From NCBI GenBank assembly GCA_900314885.1, contig OMWY01000009.1, positions 24,045-88,044 of the forward strand: 64,000 nucleotides of DNA, read 5' to 3'. A program made the translations under genes and the position numbers. The notes beneath the pieces are model-generated. The model was not told where the DNA came from and did no database searches. It was given only the letters and a program-made list of their open reading frames with translations. This stretch comes from an uncultured Eubacteriales bacterium. GTDB lineage: Bacteria; Bacillota; Clostridia; Lachnospirales; Lachnospiraceae. Below, one piece after another: positions 40,534 to 48,961 of the stretch; the first letter of the stretch is position 1; every line of letters starts with the position of its first letter.

Positions 40534-42627
40534 TTACTTATCCGCAGGTACGTCCTTGATGGAGAAGGAGATTCTGCCCATCCTGTCCTTACCGAGGCAT
40601 ACGGTCTTAACCTCGTCACCGAGAGTAAGTACATCCTCAACATGGTTGATACGCTCATTCGCGATCTTGCTTATATGAACCATGCCTTCCTTACCAGGAG
40701 CGAACTCTATGAAAGCGCCGAAGTCCTTAATGGATACAACCTTACCGGTGTAAATCTTACCTTCCTCAAAGTCACTCGCAATAAGCTCGATAAGGCGCTT
40801 AGCTTCAGCGATCATAGCCTTGTCGGTGCCGCAAATGCTTACATTGCCATCGTCTGTGATATCAATCTTAACACCTGTGCGGGCAATGATTTCATTTATA
40901 ACCTTACCCTTCTGACCTACGACATCACCGATCTTATCAGGGTTTATAGAAATCTGCTCAATCTTAGGAGCGTACTCATTTACAGTAGGACGAGGAGCGC
41001 TGATAGCCGGCTTCATGCAGGTATCCATGATGAAGAATCTAGCTTCTCTGGCCCTGTAAATAGCTTCTTCAACAATCTGACGGGTAAGACCATGAATCTT
41101 GATATCCATCTGGATTGCAGTAATACCCTCAGTTGTACCGGTTACCTTAAAGTCCATGTCTCCGAAGAAATCCTCAAGACCCTGAATATCGGTAAGTACT
41201 ATATAGTCATCGTCAGTATCGCCTGTTACAAGACCGCAGGAAATGCCGGCAACCATTCTCTTAATAGGAACACCTGCTGCCATAAGGGCCATACAGCTTG
41301 CGCATGTACTACCCATAGAGGTTGAGCCGTTAGACTCGAAGGTCTCAGATACGGCACGGATTGTATAAGGGAACTCTTCCTCTGATGGAATTACAGGGAG
41401 AAGGGCTCTCTCAGCCAGTGCGCCATGGCCTATCTCGCGACGGCCCGGTCCTCTTGAAACCTTAGTCTCGCCTACTGAGTAAGCAGGGAAATTATACTGG
41501 TGAATATATCTCTTATATGTGATCTCAGAGTTAAGTCCCTCGACCTTCTGAACCTCAGAAAGAGGAGCGAGTGTAACTACGTCACAAATCTGAGTCTGAC
41601 CTCTGGTGAACATAGCTGAACCATGAACGCGAGGAACGATATCTACTTCAGCTGCAAGCGGTCTGATCTGCTTGATCTCACGGCCATCCGGACGCTTGTG
41701 GTCCTTAAGAATCATCTTACGGACTGTCTTTTTCTGATACTGGTAAACGGCGTCACCTAAGAATGGAAGCCAGTCTTCTCTGTCGGCAAACTTCTCGGCA
41801 AGTCTCTCGGTAATAGCTGAAATATTCGCCTCACGGGTCTGCTTGTCATCGGTAAATACAGCCTTCTCCATCTCATCCTGAGGTACTTCGGCCTTGATAG
41901 CCTCCATAAAGTCAGCAGGTACAGCGTAGCTGGTATACTCTGCCTTCTGCTTACCGCACTCGGCTACAATCTTATCAATAAACTTAATTATTTCCTGGTT
42001 CTGCTCATGAGCCTTATAAATAGCCTCAATCATACGCTCCTCAGGGAGTTCGTTAGCGCCGGCTTCTATCATGATAACCTTATCTCTCGTAGAAGCTACT
42101 GTAAGCTTAAGGTCTGATACAACCTGCTGCTTCTCTGTAGGATTAAGCACGAACTGTCCATCCACAAGGCCAACCTGGGTCATGGCGCAAGGACCGTCAA
42201 AAGGAACGTCACTTACACATGTAGCGATAGCTGAACCAAGCATAGCCGTAAGCTCAGGTGAGCACTCAGGGTCAACGGACATAACGAGGTTGTTAAGTGT
42301 TACGTCATTCCTGTAATCCTTAGGGAAAAGAGGACGCATAGGACGGTCGATTACTCTGGATGTAAGGATAGCGTTCTCGGAAGCCTTGCCCTCTCTCTTA
42401 TTAAATCCGCCCGGTATCTTACCTACCGCGTACATCTTCTCTTCATATTCAACTGAAAGTGGGAAGAAATCAACGCCTTCGCGAGGCGCGTCAGAAGCTG
42501 TGCAGGTAGAAAGCACAGTAGTATCGCCGTAATGCATGAATGCGGCACCGTTAGCCTGCTTAGCCACTCTGCCTATATCTACTGTAAGCGTACGGCCCGC
42601 AAGCTCCATGCTGAAACTCTTGAACAT
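40534..42627 (-). CDS. pnp: Polyribonucleotide nucleotidyltransferase
   Basis: 697 aa PNPase. Two RNase PH-like domains separated by a helical linker (KIPGGFNKREGKASE in the first; SNGSTSMGSTCASCMALMAA in the second), then a KH domain (near residue 550, IGDVVGQKGKVINEI) and an S1 domain (GKVVSIKDFGAFIEFAPGKEG). It degrades RNA 3'-5' with phosphate. The ATG at 42627 has AAAGGAG 6 nt upstream; the frame continues 51 codons further through the promoter and is not used. Confidence 0.97.
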   Translation of the reverse strand: MFKSFSMELAGRTLTVDIGRVAKQANGAAFMHYGDTTVLSTCTASDAPREGVDFFPLSVEYEEKMYAVGKIPGGFNKREGKASENAILTSRVIDRPMRPLFPKDYRNDVTLNNLVMSVDPECSPELTAMLGSAIATCVSDVPFDGPCAMTQVGLVDGQFVLNPTEKQQVVSDLKLTVASTRDKVIMIEAGANELPEERMIEAIYKAHEQNQEIIKFIDKIVAECGKQKAEYTSYAVPADFMEAIKAEVPQDEMEKAVFTDDKQTREANISAITERLAEKFADREDWLPFLGDAVYQYQKKTVRKMILKDHKRPDGREIKQIRPLAAEVDIVPRVHGSAMFTRGQTQICDVVTLAPLSEVQKVEGLNSEITYKRYIHQYNFPAYSVGETKVSRGPGRREIGHGALAERALLPVIPSEEEFPYTIRAVSETFESNGSTSMGSTCASCMALMAAGVPIKRMVAGISCGLVTGDTDDDYIVLTDIQGLEDFFGDMDFKVTGTTEGITAIQMDIKIHGLTRQIVEEAIYRAREARFFIMDTCMKPAISAPRPTVNEYAPKIEQISINPDKIGDVVGQKGKVINEIIARTGVKIDITDDGNVSICGTDKAMIAEAKRLIELIASDFEEGKIYTGKVVSIKDFGAFIEFAPGKEGMVHISKIANERINHVEDVLTLGDEVKTVCLGKDRMGRISFSIKDVPADK

Positions 42628-42670
42628 AGTATCTCCTTTATATTTACATTTCTCGCAAAATCCATAGGCC

Positions 42671-42699
42671 ATTATAGCACATATTTGGGGGGATATCAA
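42671..42699 (-). promoter_or_regulatory. SigA-type promoter for pnp
   Basis: On the minus strand TTGATA (42699-42694), 17 bp, TATAAT (42676-42671). Confidence 0.7.
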
Positions 42700-42711
42700 G
42701 AAAAATATTCT

Positions 42712-42780
42712 GGATTGCCTACGGCAATCCTTAGCCGTTGCCAACTCTCCCAGCCATACGGCTGGGAGAGTTGGCAACAA
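42712..42780. repeat. Hairpin element with a 19-bp perfect stem
   Basis: GGATTGCC-TAC-GGCAATCC, spacer TTAG, then a perfect 19-bp stem (42737-42755 with 42760-42778; arm begins GTTGCCAACTCTCCC) and 4-nt loop. The first hairpin and spacer match 40398-40420. It directly adjoins the EAL-protein stop and may terminate that transcript. Confidence 0.8.
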
Positions 42781-45066
42781 TCACAACTTTGCGGGGATAT
42801 CAAGCAGGTTCTCAAAATTAGACAGGGGAACCGGCTTCGAGAAATAATATCCCTGGTAAATGTCGCATCCTACGCTGTCAAGGAAATGAACCTGGGACTC
42901 ATCGTCAACTCCCTCGCAGATGACAGTCATATCAAGCTCCTTCGCGAGCTCAATCATTATTCTTATAATCTTCCTGCACCTGTCCATATCGCGAGCCTTG
43001 TATAGGAAGCCCATATCAAGCTTCAGCACATCAACAGGCAGGTTCTTAAGCAGATTCAGAGACGAATACCCCGAGCCGAAATCATCCATTTCAATAATGA
43101 AGCCATCCTTATGTAGCTCATCAAGGATAAACTGCTTCCTGTCAATATCATTTATCATAAATGTCTCGGTTATCTCAAGCTTCAGCTGAGACGGAGCTAT
43201 ATCGTACTTCTTTACCAGATTATGGAATTCATCATAAATATCGACAAAGTAAAAATCCCTTGGCGAAATATTTACAGAGAGATACCTGTCCGCAAAGCCG
43301 CTGTCCTTCCACTTTCTAAGGGTCTTGGCCGCCATTTCCCATATGTAGCGGTCTATATAAGATATCATCCCGTTACGTTCAAAAAGCGGAATGAATTTCT
43401 CGGGATTCAGCATTCCCTCCGAATGGTGATCCCATCTGACGAGGGCTTCACCTCCGCGTATCTTACCATCAGCAGTACACTGAGGTTGAACAAAAATCTT
43501 TAACTCACCCTTCGCTATCGAATCAAGCAGGTCGCCTGTGAGACGCTGTTCAAAATAGCGTTTTTCCTTAGTCTCCGAGTCATAGTAAAAAATCCTGTTC
43601 CTCAGGTCTTCCTTATTCTCGGCAATCGCCATAAAGGCACGGTCAATCATTTGAGAAACAGCGAGTTCCGTATCATCTATGAAATAGACGCCAAACTGAA
43701 TACTCAATGGATAATTTATATCGTTAACATCCAATATTTTAACCACATCCCGCTTCAGCGCGGCTTCATCAAAATCATCACGCCGTAAGAAGGCACAGAA
43801 CCTGTCGCCTGTTATCCTGCATACAAAGGCTGAATCGTCGAAAAAGCCTCTCAGGAAATCAGATATTTTCTGTAATACCACATCACCGTTGTGTGAACCG
43901 AATACATCATTTAAGAGTTTAAAGTCCTTTACATCGGCCGCCACAACGCAGAATTCCGTCTCTTTTTCCTCATTCAGCCTCTTTCGTACAAGGTGATAGA
44001 ATTCATCCCTGTTGTATAATCCCGTGAGACTGTCATGGCTCGCCAGGTATTTTCCCTTCTCAAGCGCCTCTATATCCGCTGTCTTGTCCTGGATGTGGTA
44101 GTAGTAGCCTATTTCACGCCCTGATCTTCGAAGCCTGTGAAATTCTATATCAAGGTGAAATTTCACGCCCTCTATCTTCGTTGCGCAAATAATATTATAA
44201 TAATCTGTGGTTCTGTCTATATGGCTCTTAGAGAGCAGCTCCTCCATGGCCTCATAGCATCTGTCAAGCTCCCCATCAAATATTCTGAAAAACTGCTTAG
44301 CCCGTTCATTTATGTAAATGCAGTTATTGTCGGTGTCAAAAAGCAAAATGGCGTCGCACTCATTATCCGCTATTCCGCGGAACATTTTCCCTAAAAGTAC
44401 TCGCGGCTTATAGACATCCACATCGTAGTAAAATAATACTCCCGCGAGGGCGTAGCCTATAACAGAGTAGTCAATCAGTCTGTCTGAAAATACATACAGG
44501 GCATCAAGAATAAGCACGATCACAAAGCCAGCAAGCATAAGGATATATTTATCCCAGTAAATAGTTGAAACCTTAAAAAGCTTGCTTACAAGGACTATGC
44601 CAATCACAAAAGAAATAATATATGAAGCAGCAAGGTGAATCTGATACAGTAAATGAAATTCAGAGACATAAAAAATAGTACCGCTGCTCTCAACCGCCTT
44701 GACGGAATACACAATATCCGTGAAAATATCGGTCGCGATCAGAATGGAATCAAAAATATAGTACCAAAAGAAAACCTTCTTAAAGACTCCGCGTCTTGGA
44801 GGCTGAAAAGTAAAATCCTCACAAAGACCAAGTACAGAGTAGAGAAGCCAGTCTATGGAAATATAAAAAACGGCATACGAAACATTTGCCATGGCCGCAT
44901 TAAGGGCAGCCATAACAAATGCCTGGGAGACGCATACAGCCATGCCGAATACAAGTACCAGGGTCAGCCATCTTCGGCATTTGTTTTTCTTCTTACCTGC
45001 GAAGCCGGCGAGCATTCCAAGTACAACTCCTGCTGCCGTGAACGCGAACGTATAGAAACTCTTCAT
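42781..45066 (-). CDS. Membrane GGDEF-EAL protein, probable cyclic-di-GMP phosphodiesterase
   Basis: 761 aa. Seven to eight N-terminal membrane helices (about 1-225, histidine-kinase 7TM-like), a PAS-like region (about 235-335), a GGDEF domain with the degenerate motif TGDRF (419-423), and an EAL domain with EAL at 540-542 (GGEALVRWDHH), NISPRDF, EITETFM, DDFGSGYSSLNLL and CEGVDDESQ. The intact EAL and degenerate GGDEF predict cyclic-di-GMP hydrolysis. Its ATG overlaps the ctpA stop by one base, so the two are coupled. Confidence 0.9.
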   Translation of the reverse strand: MKSFYTFAFTAAGVVLGMLAGFAGKKKNKCRRWLTLVLVFGMAVCVSQAFVMAALNAAMANVSYAVFYISIDWLLYSVLGLCEDFTFQPPRRGVFKKVFFWYYIFDSILIATDIFTDIVYSVKAVESSGTIFYVSEFHLLYQIHLAASYIISFVIGIVLVSKLFKVSTIYWDKYILMLAGFVIVLILDALYVFSDRLIDYSVIGYALAGVLFYYDVDVYKPRVLLGKMFRGIADNECDAILLFDTDNNCIYINERAKQFFRIFDGELDRCYEAMEELLSKSHIDRTTDYYNIICATKIEGVKFHLDIEFHRLRRSGREIGYYYHIQDKTADIEALEKGKYLASHDSLTGLYNRDEFYHLVRKRLNEEKETEFCVVAADVKDFKLLNDVFGSHNGDVVLQKISDFLRGFFDDSAFVCRITGDRFCAFLRRDDFDEAALKRDVVKILDVNDINYPLSIQFGVYFIDDTELAVSQMIDRAFMAIAENKEDLRNRIFYYDSETKEKRYFEQRLTGDLLDSIAKGELKIFVQPQCTADGKIRGGEALVRWDHHSEGMLNPEKFIPLFERNGMISYIDRYIWEMAAKTLRKWKDSGFADRYLSVNISPRDFYFVDIYDEFHNLVKKYDIAPSQLKLEITETFMINDIDRKQFILDELHKDGFIIEMDDFGSGYSSLNLLKNLPVDVLKLDMGFLYKARDMDRCRKIIRIMIELAKELDMTVICEGVDDESQVHFLDSVGCDIYQGYYFSKPVPLSNFENLLDIPAKL

Positions 45067-46328
45067 CAGTTCTTCTCTAATTCCTTAATTGCTTTCTTCA
45101 ATTGCTTATCCACAATCTTTCCGGTGGAGGTTTTCGTGTTCTTAACCGTAATATCAGGCTTTATGCCTATCCCGTGTATGCTGAGGCCGGATGGCGTAAA
45201 ATATCCGGCAGTTGTAAGCTTTACATATCCTTTTAATATTCTCTCACCATTTACATATTCACCATCAGGAAGAAAGCCCTGAGCTACTCCCTTGCCATAG
45301 CTCCTTGTGCCAATTACCTCTATATCATCATAGTCATCCATAAGGCATCCCGTAAGGAGCTCTGACGCGCTGGCGCTATTCTCATTAATGAGGATTACAA
45401 TAGGAACATTTACGGTTTTATCCTTACCGTTATTGTCGCTTTCCGGCGTGGTATAAACCTCCTCGCCTCCGTTTTTATCACGCAACGTAGTTACAAGCGT
45501 ATCCGCCGGGAGTATTCGTCCTGCCATGTTGACAGCGGTATCAATATATCCGCCCGGATTGTCGCGAAGGTCAATTACGAGTCCCTTCATACCCTTTTTA
45601 GCTAGCTTCGTTATAGCCGAATCAAACTCTTCGTCTGTTCTCTCGCCAAAATCAGTAACCCTTACATAGCCAACCTTATAGGTCTTGTAATACTTTGTTG
45701 ATACCGTATCAACCTTTATCTCATCGCGAGTTATGGTTACGGTCTTGCTTCTGTATTTACCGGCAGAATTCTTTCTTTTATATGTGACCTTCACTGTAGT
45801 ACCCTTCTCGCCCCGCATAAGAGCAACTCCCTCATCAAGGTCAATCCCGGTTACATCCATGCCATCAACCCTAACAATAACATCACCGGCCTTAAGGCCT
45901 GCTTTCTTGGCGGGACTCTCTGCCAAGGTTTTTACAATTTTTATACCCTTGGGCTTATCACTTTTCTCAACAGTAGCGCCTATGCCAAAAAAAGAGCCAC
46001 TCATGGAGTCAGTTAACTCACTGTAATCCGGTACGGTAAAATATCCGCTCCACGGATCGAGCTTAGAGAAGTAATCCTTGAGCAGCTGCTCCTCGCTCCA
46101 GTCATTTGAGGCGTCATTCAAGGTTTCGTTCTTCATCTTATCTGCGTCATAGTCCAGATAATAGTAGTACTCGACATAATCCTCGTAATCATCAAGAATT
46201 TCTGAAAATTCATCTTTTTTTTCGCCTGTAACCGCTGCGTACGCAGTATTTGTATTTGCAGGAAGAATCGAGAAAATGCTTGTAACTATAGTAAGCGCGG
46301 CAATAAGTATCTTAGGGTTCTTGTTCAT
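45066..46328 (-). CDS. C-terminal processing peptidase, S41 (CtpA-type)
   Basis: 420 aa. Signal peptide with likely cleavage after AYA (near residue 31), a helical N-domain, a PDZ domain (about 105-195: GIGATVEKSDKPKGIKIVKT, AGLKAGDVIVRVDG) and the S41 protease core with LVIDLRDNPGG, the nucleophile Ser in NENSASASELL and the Lys in GTRSYGKGVAQ. It would trim extracytoplasmic proteins. GGGAGGGG lies upstream. Co-transcribed with the EAL protein. Confidence 0.93.
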   Translation of the reverse strand: MNKNPKILIAALTIVTSIFSILPANTNTAYAAVTGEKKDEFSEILDDYEDYVEYYYYLDYDADKMKNETLNDASNDWSEEQLLKDYFSKLDPWSGYFTVPDYSELTDSMSGSFFGIGATVEKSDKPKGIKIVKTLAESPAKKAGLKAGDVIVRVDGMDVTGIDLDEGVALMRGEKGTTVKVTYKRKNSAGKYRSKTVTITRDEIKVDTVSTKYYKTYKVGYVRVTDFGERTDEEFDSAITKLAKKGMKGLVIDLRDNPGGYIDTAVNMAGRILPADTLVTTLRDKNGGEEVYTTPESDNNGKDKTVNVPIVILINENSASASELLTGCLMDDYDDIEVIGTRSYGKGVAQGFLPDGEYVNGERILKGYVKLTTAGYFTPSGLSIHGIGIKPDITVKNTKTSTGKIVDKQLKKAIKELEKN

Positions 46329-46357
46329 AGCGGCCCCTCCCTGTATTTTCTTCTATG

Positions 46358-46386
46358 ATTATATCATTTCACCGGCAAGTTGGCAA
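46358..46386 (-). promoter_or_regulatory. SigA-type promoter for ctpA
   Basis: On the minus strand TTGCCA (46386-46381), 17 bp, TATAAT (46363-46358) with an extended TG. Confidence 0.6.
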
Positions 46387-46418
46387 GAAAAAACCGTACC
46401 ATCTTATAATGGTACGGT
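46387..46418 (-). terminator. rpsO intrinsic terminator
   Basis: ACCGTACCAT / ATGGTACGGT (10-bp stem, 6-nt loop) followed on the minus strand by TTTTTTC, 27 bp after the rpsO stop. Confidence 0.88.
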
Positions 46419-46445
46419 AAATGTGTGTTTGACTTAAAAATTTGA

Positions 46446-46712
46446 TTACTTTCTTAAACCAAGACGGCCAAGAAGCTTACGGTAGCCTTCAAGATCCTTC
46501 TTCTGATAGTAAGAGAGAAGTCTTCTTCTAGCACCAACCATCTTAAGAAGTCCTCTTCTTGAATGGAAGTCCTTCTTGTTAACAGCGAGATGAGCATTAA
46601 GCTCATTGATACGCTCTGTGAGGAGGGCGATCTGAACCTCAGGTGATCCTGTATCTTCCGGGGTTCTGCCGAATTCCTTGATGATCTCAGCTTTTCTTTC
46701 CTTTGTTACCAT
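46446..46712 (-). CDS. rpsO: 30S ribosomal protein S15
   Basis: 88 aa, the full S15 length: [20 protein letters not shown] near residue 14, [31 protein letters not shown]. It binds 16S rRNA in the platform of the small subunit. The ATG at 46712 has AAAGGAG 8 nt upstream. Own promoter, leader and terminator. Confidence 0.97.
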   Translation of the reverse strand: MVTKERKAEIIKEFGRTPEDTGSPEVQIALLTERINELNAHLAVNKKDFHSRRGLLKMVGARRRLLSYYQKKDLEGYRKLLGRLGLRK

Positions 46713-46727
46713 TAGTAGTCTCCTTTC

Positions 46728-46775
46728 GTAAATGATATGTCCTTGTCTAAGTCCGGGTCGGAGTCTCCACGGACT
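46728..46775 (-). promoter_or_regulatory. Possible S15 autoregulatory leader structure
   Basis: The rpsO leader contains AGTCCG...CGGACT enclosing GGAGACTCC and ACCC, a compact multi-helix arrangement like known S15-binding leaders of Firmicutes. The assignment rests on position and pairing only. Confidence 0.4.
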
Positions 46776-46785
46776 GGGAAAAGGA

Positions 46786-46817
46786 TAAAATAAACCGTGC
46801 ATTGCCTGCACGGTTTA
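46786..46817 (-). terminator. Terminator of the FakA transcript
   Basis: TAAACCGTGCA / TGCACGGTTTA (11-bp stem, 5-nt loop) followed on the minus strand by TTTTATCC. It overlaps the predicted rpsO transcription start (about 46813), so rpsO mRNA would carry only a shortened stem. Confidence 0.75.
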
Positions 46818-46819
46818 AG

Positions 46820-46848
46820 ATTATAACATATTAAATGTCGGCTGTCAA
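46820..46848 (-). promoter_or_regulatory. Consensus SigA promoter for rpsO
   Basis: On the minus strand TTGACA (46848-46843), 17 bp, TATAAT (46825-46820), both perfect. Confidence 0.8.
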
Positions 46849-46856
46849 CATATTTT

Positions 46857-48422
46857 TTATTCCACAGATATAATATAGTAGTATACCGGCTGGCCACCGT
46901 TTGTCATCTCGACTTCGATGCCGGAGTTGGCTGCCTCTATCTCGCTCTTAAGAGCCTCGGCATCCTCTTCCTTGACATCGGCTCCATAGTAGAGAGTAAT
47001 AAGGCTTGAATCTCCGTCAACCATATGAGAAATCATATCCTTGGCGGTCTCGGTAACCGATCTTGTCACGGAAATGATTCCCTCATCTCCGATTCCCATG
47101 ATATCACCGTTCTTGATGGCCTTACCGTCTATAGAAGTGTCACGAACCGCGTAAGTAATCTCGCCGGTCTTCACATTCTTCATCTCTTCGGTCATGTTCT
47201 CGGCATTCTTCTCCGGATCATCTCCCTCAACGAAGCCAAGAAGTGCTGTGATTCCCTGAGGTACAGTCTTCGAAGGGATAACGAATATCTTCTTATCCTC
47301 AGTAAGATCACGAGCCTGGTTCGCGGCAAGAATAATATTCTTGTTGTTAGGGAAAATGAAGATATTGTCAGCGTTAACCTTTGAGATAGCGTTTAACATA
47401 TCCTCGGTACTAGGATTCATGGTCTGACCGCCCTCTATGACGTAGTCAACACCAAGATTCTTGAAAACTCCCGTAAGTCCCGCTCCGGCTGAAACGGAAA
47501 TAAATCCATTCTCCTTGTGCTCTGATGGCGCTTCCGGCTCAGCAGCAGCTGCGGCAGACGCAGAGCTATCATTCTTTTCTTCAGTAACTTCCTTATCATT
47601 AACCTTGACATCGGAAATGGAATCATAGCCTAAATTCCTTCCCATGTTGTCAAGCTCATGCTTGAGGTCTATCTCATCGGCGCTTGTAAACTGCTTTCCG
47701 CTGTTTATTACAAATGAAGCGTTATACTGATATCTCGAAGCGGCTTCCTTCTCGCTTTCGCTCTTCTCTTCTCCTGTGGCGAGAGGAACGTCCTTTCCGG
47801 AAATAAGGTCAAGAGCACCCTTCATACACTCAAGAAGTCCGGTACCTCCCGAATCAACTACACCTGCCTCCTTAAGAACAGGGAGAAGGTCAGGGGTTGA
47901 ATCAAGAACCTTACTCATATGATTGACTATCTGAGATAGAAACTCTACAACATCATCCGTTGTGTTCTCTATCTCAAGAGCCTTATCGGCTCCGCCTCTG
48001 GCAACGGTAAGGATTGTGCCTTCCTTAGGCTTCATGACTGCCTTGTAGGCTGTGTCAGCCGCCCTGTTCATGGCTCTTGCGAGAGCGTGAACATCTATAT
48101 GGTCAGGGTCGCCCTTTATTTCACGGGTAAAGCCCCTTAAAAGCTGAGAGAGAATTACACCCGAATTTCCTCTCGCGCCGCGAAGAGATCCACCGGACAT
48201 AGCCTTGCAAAGTGCTTCTACAGTAGCGCCGCCATCCTCGCCGAGCTCTAAAACCGCCTTAGCCGCGGACATAATCGTGAGCGTCATATTCGTTCCCGTA
48301 TCACCGTCCGGTACCGGGAAGACATTTAACTCATTTATCCTTTCCTTCTGGGACTCAAGTCTTGCCGCAGCTGCAAGGAAAGCGTTACGCAGCATGACGG
48401 CGTCTATATTATTAACTGTCAC
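46857..48422 (-). CDS. FakA-type DAK2/DhaL-domain fatty acid kinase
   Basis: 521 aa. An N-terminal DhaL-type ATP-binding domain (NVFPVPDGDTGTNMTLTIMS, SLRGARGNSGVILSQLLRGF, MKPKEGTILTVARG, GVVDSGGTGLLECMKG) is followed by an Ala/Glu-rich linker (about 275-300) and a C-terminal middle/EDD-like domain (NIFIFPNNKNIILAANQA). FakA phosphorylates fatty acids held by a FakB protein. The frame begins with TTG inside the GGAGG itself; the GTG at 48422, 8 nt after it, is the likely start. It follows the Gls24 gene in a conserved pair. Confidence 0.9.
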   Translation of the reverse strand: MTVNNIDAVMLRNAFLAAAARLESQKERINELNVFPVPDGDTGTNMTLTIMSAAKAVLELGEDGGATVEALCKAMSGGSLRGARGNSGVILSQLLRGFTREIKGDPDHIDVHALARAMNRAADTAYKAVMKPKEGTILTVARGGADKALEIENTTDDVVEFLSQIVNHMSKVLDSTPDLLPVLKEAGVVDSGGTGLLECMKGALDLISGKDVPLATGEEKSESEKEAASRYQYNASFVINSGKQFTSADEIDLKHELDNMGRNLGYDSISDVKVNDKEVTEEKNDSSASAAAAAEPEAPSEHKENGFISVSAGAGLTGVFKNLGVDYVIEGGQTMNPSTEDMLNAISKVNADNIFIFPNNKNIILAANQARDLTEDKKIFVIPSKTVPQGITALLGFVEGDDPEKNAENMTEEMKNVKTGEITYAVRDTSIDGKAIKNGDIMGIGDEGIISVTRSVTETAKDMISHMVDGDSSLITLYYGADVKEEDAEALKSEIEAANSGIEVEMTNGGQPVYYYIISVE

Positions 48423-48440
48423 TGAATTTTCCTCCAAATG

Positions 48441-48803
48441 TTATTGTTCAGTCACCCTGACACCTTCAACATACACGGTGATTTTCCTCACCTTCATGCC
48501 GGTTGATTTCTCGACCTTATAGCGCACATTTTCCTCAAGATTATCGCATACAGTAGAAATATTCACCCCATAGGCAATGATTACATGGAGCTTGATTTTG
48601 ATCTCATTGTTAGCGTTGACGGAAACCTCAACACCCTTGCTTAAATTCTCGCGTCCGAGCAGGGTTGAAATGCCATCCTTTACGCTTACAATAGCCATAC
48701 CGACGATACCGAAGCACTCACATGCCGCGGAACCGGCGTAGTTAGCAATGACGTCCTGTGATATGGCGACCTCGCCAATATCAGTATTCATATAACCTTT
48801 CAT
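48441..48803 (-). CDS. Asp23/Gls24 family envelope-stress protein
   Basis: 120 aa. It shows the family core: GEVAISQDVIANYAGSAACE, GIVGMAI, VEVSVNANNEIKIKLHVIIA, YGVNISTVCDNLEENVRYKV. The ATG at 48803 follows AGAGG; a second ATG is four codons in. Members are often encoded beside FakA-type kinases, as here; the role is linked to the envelope. Confidence 0.88.
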   Translation of the reverse strand: MKGYMNTDIGEVAISQDVIANYAGSAACECFGIVGMAIVSVKDGISTLLGRENLSKGVEVSVNANNEIKIKLHVIIAYGVNISTVCDNLEENVRYKVEKSTGMKVRKITVYVEGVRVTEQ

Positions 48804-48840
48804 ATGACCTCTTTCCGTGCATCGCACAGCACCCTAAACT

Positions 48841-48861
48841 GCGGTTCGGTTGTCGAACCGC
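48841..48861. other. GC-rich hairpin in the Gls24 leader
   Basis: GCGGTTCG / CGAACCGC with loop GTTGT, between the promoter and the gene. It has no U-tract, so it is not a clear terminator. Confidence 0.4.
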
Positions 48862-48905
48862 TACATTACATTACGTAGTTCTGCAGGTCTTTAATGTTTA
48901 CAACC

Positions 48906-48934
48906 ATTATAATTCTTTAAGGCTTAGATTTCAA
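48906..48934 (-). promoter_or_regulatory. SigA-type promoter for the Gls24-FakA operon
   Basis: On the minus strand TTGAAA (48934-48929), 17 bp, TATAAT (48911-48906). Confidence 0.7.
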
Positions 48935-48961
48935 CCCATAACCAAAACAATTTTCGGATAT

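Noticed and set aside
42628..42780. N-terminal extension of 51 codons for PNPase
   Set aside because: It covers the promoter and a hairpin element; the family start and AAAGGAG support the ATG at 42627.
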